Shown here one piece after another: positions 14,389 to 22,743 of a stretch of DNA of 64,000 nucleotides; position 1 is the first letter of the stretch, and every line of letters begins with the position of its first letter. The DNA is taken from NCBI GenBank assembly GCA_944320015.1, contig CALUFO010000012.1:38383-102382 (forward strand), written 5' to 3'. Below the pieces are notes generated by a model. The model saw nothing but the letters and a program-made list of their open reading frames with translations. It made no database searches and was not told where the DNA came from. A program made the translations under genes and the position numbers. Source of the stretch: an uncultured Barnesiella sp. Its GTDB lineage: Bacteria; Bacteroidota; Bacteroidia; Bacteroidales; Barnesiellaceae.

Positions 14389-17184
14389 ATGCCAAAAGAG
14401 AGCAAGAAATACGCTATACTTTTATCGCTTTTATTCGCCTCACTGTTCGTGTCGCTTGTCGCACAAGACAGGCATCCGTCATCGTATCGTAATCTATCCT
14501 CCCCCGATACAGTCGACTCCGGCGACAGCACCGCTTTGCCGCAGACCACTCCGACTTTATCGCCCGACAGCGTCACCCTCGACACTCTGCTTGTCGACTC
14601 GCTTGGAACCGATTCACTCGCCACAGACACAGTCCCGGCCAAAAAGAAAAAAGCCGGGCTCACCTCGGTTGTTGATTACAAGGCCAACGACTCGATCGTC
14701 TTCACGCACGGTAACGAGGTGTACATGTATGGGAAAGGTGTCGTACAATTCGACGGCATGGAGTTGAACGCCGACCAAATAGAGATGAACATGGACAGCA
14801 GTCTGGTTTATGCCGTAGGACGTCCCGACTCGGTGGGCGACATCGTCGGCCGCCCTGTGTTCAAGGACAAGAGCGGCGAGTATGAGTCGGAAACCATGAA
14901 CTACAATTTCAAAACCAAAAAAGGATATATTACCAACATCGTCACCCAGCAGGGCGAAGGATACCTTACCGGCGGGCAGACCAAGAAAATGGAGAACGAC
15001 GAGTTCTACATGAAAGACGGTAAATATACCACCTGCGACAATCACGAACATCCTCACTTCTACTTGCAGTTGACACAAGCCAAAGTGCGGCCTAAAAAGA
15101 ATATCGTCACAGGTCCCGCCTATATGGTGCTGGCCGATGTGCCGCTTCCGCTCGCCATACCGTTTGGATTCTTCCCCTTCACCGAGAAATACTCTTCGGG
15201 TATCATCATGCCCACCTTTGGCGATGAGTTGAACCGAGGCTATTACCTGCGTGACGGAGGGTACTATTTTGCCATCAACGACTATTTCGATCTGGCCCTC
15301 ACGGGCGAGATTTACACCAAAGGCTCGTGGGGCATCAATGCCCGCTCGGCCTATATCAAGCGGTACAAGTACTCGGGCAACGTCGATTTGAGTTTCATCA
15401 CCACCATCACGGGCGACAAGGGATTGCCCGACTACTCGAAGATGAAAAACTTCAAAATCGCATGGACACACACACAAGACGCTAAGAACAATCCCAACAT
15501 GTCGCTCTCGGCCAGCGTGAACTTCACCACCAGCGGATACACCCGAAACGACTTGAACAGCTACTACAACGCCAACGACTTTACCGAAAACACCAAAAGT
15601 TCGTCGATAAACATGACTTACCGGGTGCCCAATTCGTCGTGGAGCTTCTCGGCTACCGCCAATATCACGCAACGCACACAAGACTCGACCCTAAACGTGT
15701 CGTTCCCCAACCTCACGATTTCGATGGGGCAAGTCTACCCGTTCAAACGGAAATCGGTGGTCGGCAACGAACGTTGGTACGAAAAGATACAACTGTCGTA
15801 TAGCGGGCGTTTCCAAAACTCGATTCTCACCAAACAAGACCAAATACTCAAATCGAGTTTAATCAAAGACTGGCGCAACGGCATGTACCACAACATTCCC
15901 ATATCGGCGACATTCAATGTATTGAAATACTTAAACTTGACCGCCAGTTTCAACTTTACCGACCGCATGTACACCAACAAAATCATGCAATCGTGGGATA
16001 CGCAGCAGTCTAAAATCGTGCAAGATACTACCTATGGGTTTTACAACGTGTTCAACTACTACGGTTCGTTGAGCGCCGACACCAAGCTATACGGTTTCTA
16101 CACTCCGTGGAAAAAGCTTTTCGGCGATAAAGTCCAAGCCATACGCCACATATTTACCCCGTCGGTATCGTTTAGCGCGGCTCCCGATTTCAGCGCCCCC
16201 CGGTATGGATTTTGGGAGACGCTCACCTATGTCAATTCACAGGGAGAAACCGTCACTCAAAAATATTCGCCTTTCTCAAACGGGGTCTTCGGCACCGTGT
16301 CGCAAGGCAAGCAAGGAACCGTATCGTTCTCGGTATCGAACAATTTGGAAATGAAAGTCAAGTCGGACCGCGACTCTACCGGTGTCCGCAAAATATCGCT
16401 CATCGAAAACCTCTCGGCCAACATGAGCTACAACATGGCGGCCGACTCTATGAAGTGGAGCAACCTGAACACTTCGATATTGATAAAACTAACCAAGAAC
16501 TTCAACCTGCAAATGAGCGCCACATGGGATACCTATACCTACGAACTGGACAAGTATGGGAACCCGGTGCGTGTGAACAAACCGCGCTGGACGGTGGGCA
16601 AGGGCATAGGACGACTGTCGAGTACGGGAACCTCATTCTCTTATACGTTCAATAACGACACTTTTAAGAAGAAAGATAAAAACGACGACAACAATAAAAA
16701 CACACCCCTGTCGAATAGACCCAACAATGGATTACCCCCCGACCCGAACGAGCCCGGCGATGCGGAAGACGAATCGTCGAGCGACACCGAGACCCAGTTT
16801 GGAGCCGACGGATACGCCATCTGGGAAATCCCGTGGAGCCTGTCGGTTAATTATTCGGTCAACTATGGATACGGGACTTTCAACAAAAAGAAAATGGAAT
16901 ACAACGGCAAGTTTACCCATAACCTCAGCTTCTCGGGGAATGTAAACCTGACGAAAAACTGGTCGTTCAACTTCTCGGCGAGCTACGATTTCGAAGCCAA
17001 GAAGATTGCCTATATGAACTGCAACATCACCCGCGACATGCACTGCTGGTCGATGAGCGCCAGCTTCGTCCCTGTGGGGCCTTACAAGTCGTACAATTTC
17101 CACATCAGCGTGAAATCGTCGCTGCTGCAAGACCTCAAATACGATAAACGAGGAAACTCCTACGACCGTCTCGACTGGTATTAG
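14389..17184 (+). CDS. lptD: LptD-like outer-membrane LPS assembly protein
   Basis: A 931-residue exported protein. After the signal peptide (about 1-26, ending LVAQ) and a Ser/Thr/Asp-rich linker (30-85) comes an OstA/LptA-like beta-jellyroll (about 95-240: VMYGKGVVQFDGMELNADQIEMNMD is the diagnostic stretch in slightly variant form). The rest is a long C-terminal barrel with alternating aromatic strands (for example FFPFTEKYSSGIIMPTFGDE). LptD inserts lipopolysaccharide into the outer leaflet. The insert around 760-800 is Asn/Asp-rich and low complexity. No lptE neighbour is visible. Confidence 0.88.
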   Translation: MPKESKKYAILLSLLFASLFVSLVAQDRHPSSYRNLSSPDTVDSGDSTALPQTTPTLSPDSVTLDTLLVDSLGTDSLATDTVPAKKKKAGLTSVVDYKANDSIVFTHGNEVYMYGKGVVQFDGMELNADQIEMNMDSSLVYAVGRPDSVGDIVGRPVFKDKSGEYESETMNYNFKTKKGYITNIVTQQGEGYLTGGQTKKMENDEFYMKDGKYTTCDNHEHPHFYLQLTQAKVRPKKNIVTGPAYMVLADVPLPLAIPFGFFPFTEKYSSGIIMPTFGDELNRGYYLRDGGYYFAINDYFDLALTGEIYTKGSWGINARSAYIKRYKYSGNVDLSFITTITGDKGLPDYSKMKNFKIAWTHTQDAKNNPNMSLSASVNFTTSGYTRNDLNSYYNANDFTENTKSSSINMTYRVPNSSWSFSATANITQRTQDSTLNVSFPNLTISMGQVYPFKRKSVVGNERWYEKIQLSYSGRFQNSILTKQDQILKSSLIKDWRNGMYHNIPISATFNVLKYLNLTASFNFTDRMYTNKIMQSWDTQQSKIVQDTTYGFYNVFNYYGSLSADTKLYGFYTPWKKLFGDKVQAIRHIFTPSVSFSAAPDFSAPRYGFWETLTYVNSQGETVTQKYSPFSNGVFGTVSQGKQGTVSFSVSNNLEMKVKSDRDSTGVRKISLIENLSANMSYNMAADSMKWSNLNTSILIKLTKNFNLQMSATWDTYTYELDKYGNPVRVNKPRWTVGKGIGRLSSTGTSFSYTFNNDTFKKKDKNDDNNKNTPLSNRPNNGLPPDPNEPGDAEDESSSDTETQFGADGYAIWEIPWSLSVNYSVNYGYGTFNKKKMEYNGKFTHNLSFSGNVNLTKNWSFNFSASYDFEAKKIAYMNCNITRDMHCWSMSASFVPVGPYKSYNFHISVKSSLLQDLKYDKRGNSYDRLDWY

Positions 17185-17250
17185 TCCCGGCCACGCTTGC
17201 CGCAACGGGGAAAAAATCGTAATTTTACCGGCGATTCAATCCCCACGATT

Positions 17251-18696
17251 ATGCAAGCCGACAACCAGCTTATACTCGACCACTTGGACACGCCCATGTT
17301 CCGGCTCATCGGCGAAGTCGCCGACGAGATGAACCGCCCTTGCTTCGTCATCGGCGGGTATGTGCGTGACATTTTTCTGAACCGTCCCTCCAAGGATATA
17401 GACATCGTGACATTGGGCAGCGGCATAGAACTTGCCGAAGCCCTCACTGCCCGGCTGGGAAAACGGGCACATCTCTCTACATTCCGCAACTTCGGCACGG
17501 CACAAGTGAAATATCATCACCGGGGAGAGTGTATCGAAATAGAATTTGTAGGCGCCCGCAAAGAGTCGTATAGCCACGACTCCCGCAAACCTATTGTCGA
17601 GAACGGCACGTTGCAAGACGATCAAAACCGCCGCGACTTTACAATCAACGCGCTGGCCATTTGCCTGAACCGGGAACACTGGGGGGAACTGGTAGACCCC
17701 TTCGACGGCATGAACGACCTGCAAAAAGGAATTATACGCACTCCGCTCGACCCCGATATTACATTCAGTGACGACCCTTTGCGCATGATGCGCGCCATAC
17801 GATTTGCCACCCAACTGAATTTCCGCATCGAGCCCGAAACGTTCGCCGCCATAGAGCGCAACCGCAAGCGCATCGAAATCATCTCGAAAGAGCGTATCAT
17901 CGACGAACTCGGGAAAATCATTCGCTCCGACATCCCGTCGAGAGGATTTGTCCTGCTCGATGATTGCAAACTGCTACCCCTCATTTTCCCCGAAGTCGCC
18001 GCCCTCAAAGGTGTAGAGACCGTCGAAGGCCGAGGCCACAAAGACAACTTCTACCACTCGCTCGCCGTCCTCGACAACGTAGCATTGCGCAGTCGCAACG
18101 AATGGCTGCGGTGGGCAGCTCTGCTCCACGACATCGGGAAACCCCGCACCAAGCGTTACGACGCCCGTTTGGGGTGGACATTCCACAACCACAATTTCAT
18201 CGGGGAAAAGATGATTCCCGGCATCTTCCGCCGCATGAAACTCCCGCTCAACGAAAAGATGAAATATGTGCAGAAACTCGTGGGGCTGCACATGCGTCCT
18301 ATCGTGCTGGCCGAAGAAGTCGTTACCGACTCGGCCGTCAGGCGGCTCCTGTTCGATGCCGGCGACGACATCGACGACCTGATGATTCTCTGCGAATCGG
18401 ATATCACCTCGAAAAACCGGGAGAAGGTAAAACGGTTTCTCGATAATTTTGAACTGGTGCGAACCAAGTTGCGTGAAATCGAAGAAAAAGACAGCATCCG
18501 CAACATGAAACTCCCCATTCGGGGCGAAGAGATTATGGAGACCTTCGGGATACCTCCGTCGCGTCCTGTCGGCCAAATCCTGTCGGCAATCAAAGAAGCG
18601 ATTCTCGACGGCAAAATTCCCAACGAATATGAGCCGGCGCGACAATTCATGCTCGAGACAGCCGCCTCGATGAATTTATTTCCCGTCGGCAAATAA
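17251..18696 (+). CDS. CCA tRNA nucleotidyltransferase / poly(A) polymerase family with HD domain
   Basis: A 481-residue protein. The nucleotidyltransferase head contains GGYVRDIFLNRPSKDIDIVTLG (about 33-54, with the DxD metal pair) and the RRDFTINALAI and RIIRT blocks. An HD-type domain (WAALLHDIGKPRTKR, about 289-303) sits in the C-terminal half. The family adds CCA to tRNA 3' ends, and some members add poly(A); the HD domain often supplies a phosphatase activity. I chose the ATG at 17251, since the in-frame ATG at 17197 lies upstream of a promoter-like TAATTTTA. It follows lptD by 66 nt. Confidence 0.92.
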   Translation: MQADNQLILDHLDTPMFRLIGEVADEMNRPCFVIGGYVRDIFLNRPSKDIDIVTLGSGIELAEALTARLGKRAHLSTFRNFGTAQVKYHHRGECIEIEFVGARKESYSHDSRKPIVENGTLQDDQNRRDFTINALAICLNREHWGELVDPFDGMNDLQKGIIRTPLDPDITFSDDPLRMMRAIRFATQLNFRIEPETFAAIERNRKRIEIISKERIIDELGKIIRSDIPSRGFVLLDDCKLLPLIFPEVAALKGVETVEGRGHKDNFYHSLAVLDNVALRSRNEWLRWAALLHDIGKPRTKRYDARLGWTFHNHNFIGEKMIPGIFRRMKLPLNEKMKYVQKLVGLHMRPIVLAEEVVTDSAVRRLLFDAGDDIDDLMILCESDITSKNREKVKRFLDNFELVRTKLREIEEKDSIRNMKLPIRGEEIMETFGIPPSRPVGQILSAIKEAILDGKIPNEYEPARQFMLETAASMNLFPVGK

Positions 18697-18754
18697 ATTC
18701 TTTCCGGGAAGAATTAAATCGCACAAAAAGATACAAGAAGCGTAATTTTTATTG

Positions 18755-18811
18755 TAAAGTGAAAGTTTTTCTACAAAATTGCTTTCACTTTATATATTTT
18801 TATTATCTTTG
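18755..18811 (+). promoter_or_regulatory. gdhA promoter with flanking inverted repeat
   Basis: TTG (18779-18781) and TATCTTTG (18804-18811) make a promoter with a 22-nt spacer. An 11-bp perfect inverted repeat (18755-18765 / 18782-18792) overlaps the -33 region, a likely operator. A leader of about 150 nt follows. Confidence 0.6.
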
Positions 18812-18963
18812 TCGGCAAATACGACAGTTTGCCATGCGGAGCGTTCTGCGATTGTGGCGCTTCCGGGGCGGCGGCAAAAGTATTTTACGACACGGGAAAA
18901 TATAATGGTAAGTGTATCGACCCATTGGACAAAGATTTACGAACCCAAAAAACATATTGATCA

Positions 18964-20298
18964 ATGAAAACAACAGAAGTATTGAACGAATTGAAACGTC
19001 GGTTCCCCAATGAACCGGAGTACCACCAAGCTGTGGAAGAGGTATTATCGACTATCGAAGAGGTGTATAACGAACACCCCGAATTTGATCGCTACAACCT
19101 CATCGAACGGCTGTGTATCCCCGATCGAATGTTCTCGTTCCGGGTTACTTGGGTCGACGACAAAGGACAAGTGCAAACCAACATGGGCTACCGTATCCAA
19201 CACAACAATGCCATAGGCCCGTACAAGGGCGGTATCCGTTTCCACTCATCAGTCAATCCTTCTATCTTGAAATTCCTCGCCTTCGAGCAGACGTTCAAAA
19301 ACGCCCTCACCACCCTGCCAATGGGCGGCGGTAAAGGAGGCTCGGACTTCAACCCCAAAGGGAAATCCGATATGGAAATCATGCGCTTCTGCCAAGCCTT
19401 CGTCACCGAGTTGTGGCGTCACATCGGTCCCGATACCGACGTTCCGGCCGGCGATATAGGCGTGGGCGGTCGCGAAGTGAGCTACATGTATGGTATGTAC
19501 AAAAAATTGGCTCGCGAGAACACGGGAACCTTCACCGGTAAAGGCCTCGAATTTGGAGGCTCCCTCATTCGCCCCGAAGCTACCGGCTATGGCAACGTAT
19601 ATTTCCTGCTCGAAATGCTTAAAACCCGTGGTATCGACCTCAAAGGGAAAGTTGTTACGGTATCGGGCTCGGGTAATGTGGCTCAATATACGGTACAAAA
19701 ACTCATCTCGCTGGGAGCCAAGGTTGTAACCATGTCCGACAGCGACGGCTACATCTACGACCCCGACGGTATCGACGAGAAAAAATTGGCCTACATCTTC
19801 GAATTAAAGAACCTTTACCGCGGCCGTATTCGTGAATACGCCGAAGAATATGGTTGCAAATATGTTGAGGGCGGACGCCCGTGGGGCGAAAAATGCGACA
19901 TAGCCATGCCCAGCGCCACCCAAAACGAACTCGACGGCGACGATGCCCGCACCCTGCTGGCTAACGGCTGTTTCGCCGTATCGGAAGGCGCCAATATGCC
20001 TTCGACCCCCGAGGCTATCGAACAGTTCCTCGCCGCCAAAATACTTTACGCTCCGGGTAAAGCCGCCAATGCCGGCGGTGTGTCGGTAAGCGGATTGGAG
20101 ATGACCCAAAACTCCATGAAGATAAGTTGGACGGCCGAAGAAGTAGACCAAAAACTGAAACAAATCATGCACGATATTCACGAGCAGTGTACCCGCTACG
20201 GAAAAGAGAGCGACACCTACACCAACTATGTGAAGGGCGCCAATATCGCCGGCTTCATGAAAGTGGCCAAAGCGATGATGGCTCAGGGCATCTTGTAA
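18964..20298 (+). CDS. gdhA: NADP-type glutamate dehydrogenase
   Basis: A 444-residue hexameric-type glutamate dehydrogenase that converts 2-oxoglutarate and ammonium to glutamate, the main ammonia entry route in Bacteroidales. The substrate lysine lies in PMGGGKGGSDF (about 119-129). The GNVAQYT Rossmann turn is in TVSGSGNVAQYT. The length matches the bacterial small NADP form. It is monocistronic, with an operator-like repeat upstream and a hairpin terminator after it. Confidence 0.96.
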   Translation: MKTTEVLNELKRRFPNEPEYHQAVEEVLSTIEEVYNEHPEFDRYNLIERLCIPDRMFSFRVTWVDDKGQVQTNMGYRIQHNNAIGPYKGGIRFHSSVNPSILKFLAFEQTFKNALTTLPMGGGKGGSDFNPKGKSDMEIMRFCQAFVTELWRHIGPDTDVPAGDIGVGGREVSYMYGMYKKLARENTGTFTGKGLEFGGSLIRPEATGYGNVYFLLEMLKTRGIDLKGKVVTVSGSGNVAQYTVQKLISLGAKVVTMSDSDGYIYDPDGIDEKKLAYIFELKNLYRGRIREYAEEYGCKYVEGGRPWGEKCDIAMPSATQNELDGDDARTLLANGCFAVSEGANMPSTPEAIEQFLAAKILYAPGKAANAGGVSVSGLEMTQNSMKISWTAEEVDQKLKQIMHDIHEQCTRYGKESDTYTNYVKGANIAGFMKVAKAMMAQGIL

Positions 20299-20321
20299 AA
20301 ATCATCAAGATATAATCTACC

Positions 20322-20360
20322 ACGGGCTGTGTCGAAATGATAAATTTTGGCACAGCTCGT
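20322..20360 (+). terminator. GGGCTGTG-type hairpin terminator after gdhA
   Basis: A 16-position stem (20322-20337 / 20345-20360) including three G-U pairs and followed by GTGTGTTAG; the same module follows rbr at 10680-10716. Confidence 0.7.
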
Positions 20361-20389
20361 AGTGTGTTAGTAAACTTCTCTTTTTTAGG

Positions 20390-20605
20390 TTATCTTTCTG
20401 CTCGTGGCAGGGGATAGATTTAAACTCTCCCTCTGTGTTCCCCGTGAGGGGAATATAGGGGGAGTGCCGTAGGCGAGGGGGTTTTAAACTCCTTTACCCC
20501 TGTGTTCCCTAAAATCGGCAAGGCGGTAGATTTAAACTCCTCCTCTGTGTTTTGCGGAGCAAAATATAGGGGAGGTGGCGCAAGCCGGAGGGGTTTAAAT
20601 GCTTT
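20390..20605 (+). repeat. Dispersed hairpin repeat cluster 2
   Basis: Two complete hairpins: 20427-20443 with 20448-20464 (17 pairs, loop GTGA) and 20539-20555 with 20559-20575 (17 pairs, loop GGA). Each has three G-U pairs as plus-strand RNA. A half copy lies at about 20494-20510 without its right arm. Repeated spacers are TTTAAACTC, ATCGGCAAGG and CTGCTCGTGGCAGGGGATA. No gene is seen in 20299-20684. Confidence 0.8.
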
Positions 20606-20684
20606 TATACAGGTTGTTCATTTCATAGAAACAGCGGCAATTTGCATAAGAAACGCAGATTGCCGCTGAAATTCTAACTAATCA

Positions 20685-22005
20685 TTATTGAGGAATTTCG
20701 TTGCCTTCACCATCATAATACACACTGCCTTCATTCGACGAAGTGTAATTTGAATGATTATATCCCCACTTATATACCGTAGTGTTGGTGATGGAACCGG
20801 TGCCGCATTGAATGTCTCCGCCATGGTAACCGAATGAATTCCCTCCCTGCCCGATGTAATCGGCATAGCTGGTGCCGTATGAACCGCGATAGGCATGGAT
20901 TTCCGAACCGGTGATGACAATTTCCGGCACAGTTTCGTATGCGCCGATGGCAGGGGCACTCTTAGTGTCATCTCCAAAGCTACGGGCATGAACAATGGCA
21001 TTGGTAATGGTTATCGTGCCGCAGGCATAGCTTCCGCATAAACAGTTACATTGCTTATCGTAATATTTCCACAATTTGTATGTTGACCATCGACTGTGCT
21101 ATATCCGCCGATGGCGGCTCCGTCGGTTGCGCCCGTAACGCGCAATACATCTTCTTCCCTGTTGTTTCCAGATATGGTAAGACTGCTGCCGGTAGCCACA
21201 TAAATACCTGATGCTCTGTTGTTGGTAAAATTCGAGACTATACTGTTATTGCCTAACACATAGATGGTCGGATTACCGCTGGGATAGTAACGCCGGGCAC
21301 TACGTTGGCTTCCCAGCACTCGGTGCCGTCGGCATAGGTGGTGCGCATCATCTGTATCCAACCTTTATCGCCGTCGTCGGTGCCCACCGAGCCTCGGTTG
21401 TTGGCGCATCGGGTGTAGCTGTTCACTTCCACTTGGGTGGCTTGTCCGGCCTGCGTGCCGCTGAGCAACACCCGCACTTTGGCCAGAGCGTGGGTGAAGG
21501 CGAGGGTGACGGGTTGGTCGTAGGTGGCGCCCGGCGCTTCGGCTCGCAGCACATAGGCCAGACCGCCCGTCTGGTCGCTGAGGTCTACCGTCTCATCGGT
21601 GGGATACCATGCGGTGACGGTGGCCGGGGCTTTGCTTGTCCAGTAGAGTTGTTGATCAGGAAGCAAAGTCTTGTCGGCATTCAGCGTATAATTGGCGGTT
21701 TCATTGCCTAATTGCACGCCTATCATTTCCGAGCCGTCCCATTGCCACACGCTGCTCATACCGTCGCTGTTATCTTCCGTCACACGGCTCTGCGGAGCGT
21801 TCCACGGCTGCGCGGTGCTCTCTACATCGAGGGTGACGCCGCTGATTTGTAGCGGGTATTGTCCTTCGGGCAGACGGTTGTCGTCTACGATTTCGTCTTT
21901 CGTACAGGCGGTTACAACTAAAATAGCAAGGGATAAAAGGAGTAGTTTGTTAAATTTGCTTAACAAACGGGGGGGGGTAAATTGAGCGCCTCTATTTTTC
22001 ATCAT
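20685..22005 (-). pseudogene. Frameshifted fimbrillin-like lipoprotein with beta-helix C-terminus
   Basis: Three reading frames in series spell one protein. Frame 1 (22005-21253) gives a lipoprotein signal (LAILVVTAC) and an N-terminal fimbrillin-type domain (WNAPQSRVTEDN, VTAWYPTDETVDLS, FTHALAKVRVLL). It shifts near 21270-21290 into frame 2 (GNPTIYVLGNNSIVSN ... GNITISNVTVYA), and near 21030-21045 into frame 3 (CGTITITNAIVHARSF ... to a stop at 20685). The repeated GxITIxN(A/V)xVxA units suggest a right-handed beta-helix like carbohydrate-binding domains. Two indels within about 250 bp imply decay, or assembly errors. A nine-C tract lies at codons 10-13. Confidence 0.75.
21969..21977 (-). 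repeat. Nine-C homopolymer inside the signal peptide coding region
   Basis: Nine G on the plus strand, read as nine C in the coding strand, encode part of T-P-P-R just before the hydrophobic signal segment. No in-frame Met lies between the tract and the lipobox, so a length change would switch the lipoprotein off. The copy shown is in frame through the lipobox. Confidence 0.75.
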
Positions 22006-22084
22006 GATTCAGGAATGAGGGTGTTACTGCCGTGAAGATATATTTTTTGTGCGAGACCGCCAAATTTTAATTTTATTATCTCTC

Positions 22085-22262
22085 TTTTTTGCACTCCTCC
22101 TCTGTGTTTTGCGGAGCAAAATATAGGGGAGGTGGCACGCAAGTGACGGATGGGTTTAAAACTCTGGCTATAAATTTCTTGGGTGTCAAAAATCAACCCC
22201 TCTCCTCGGGACTACTGTCCCTCGGTGTCTCCCCTATATCACTGCGTAACACAGAGGAGAAG
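22085..22262. repeat. Dispersed hairpin repeat cluster 3
   Basis: One plus-oriented hairpin (22096-22112 / 22116-22132), whose core matches the one at 20539, and one minus-oriented hairpin (22228-22242 / 22246-22260, loop TGC). The second pairs fully only as minus-strand RNA, where the mismatches become G-U. The remaining sequence between 22006 and 22343 shows no gene. Confidence 0.78.
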
Positions 22263-22343
22263 TGTAAATAGTTCTCGCCTTACCCTCCAACTTACCAGCA
22301 ACAGGAATTGGTTTGATTTGCTACTCTGCCCCGAAAAAAAACG

Positions 22344-22380
22344 GAATCCCAAAAGTTCTTTTACCAGACTTTTGGGATTC
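22344..22380 (-). terminator. Strong intrinsic terminator
   Basis: 13-bp perfect stem (22344-22356 / 22368-22380), followed on the minus strand by CG and eight T. It sits 3 nt past the stop of the metallo-beta-lactamase remnant and would also end galE transcripts. Confidence 0.88.
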
Positions 22381-22383
22381 TGT

Positions 22384-22704
22384 TTATCGTTTGCCGATGT
22401 GGTCGCCGTGAAAGTGAGTCAGATAAATGTAGTCGATGTCGGCAGGAGACACGCCGGCCGCAGCCAAACCCGATACTAACCGGCTATCGGGAGAACCCAT
22501 ACCAGTGTCGAACAAGATGCGTTTGCCACCGGTCTCCAACAGGAAAGCGCTCATCGACGACGGTATTCCATCGGCTATGCCCAAACTATCGATAAGCGGC
22601 TGAGGCAGTTCGCCGAAAAGTTTCAGCGGCATTTTGTGTTCTTGGGCGTTGTCTTGTATCCACGTCAGTTTCATGCTGTCGCATATCATGGTGACGCTAT
22701 CCAT
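22384..22704 (-). pseudogene. Truncated MBL-fold metallohydrolase remnant
   Basis: A 106-codon frame carries the start of a metallo-beta-lactamase fold: FLLETGGKRILFDTGMG, then DIDYIYLTHFHGDHIG. It stops two codons after the HxHxDH zinc motif. An intact enzyme needs about 150 more residues with the remaining metal ligands, so it should be inactive. The N-terminus also appears short, with no signal peptide although relatives are usually exported. It lies 39 nt after galE in the same direction and ends directly before a strong terminator, as if an internal deletion had joined the front of the gene to its old terminator. Confidence 0.75.
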
Positions 22705-22743
22705 ACAAGCGAAAACCGGTTATTCGAAAGGTGCGCCAATCGA

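Noticed and set aside
20390..22262. CRISPR array or transposon ends
   Set aside because: The repeats are palindromic, irregularly spaced and lack unique equal-length spacers; no transposase frame is nearby.
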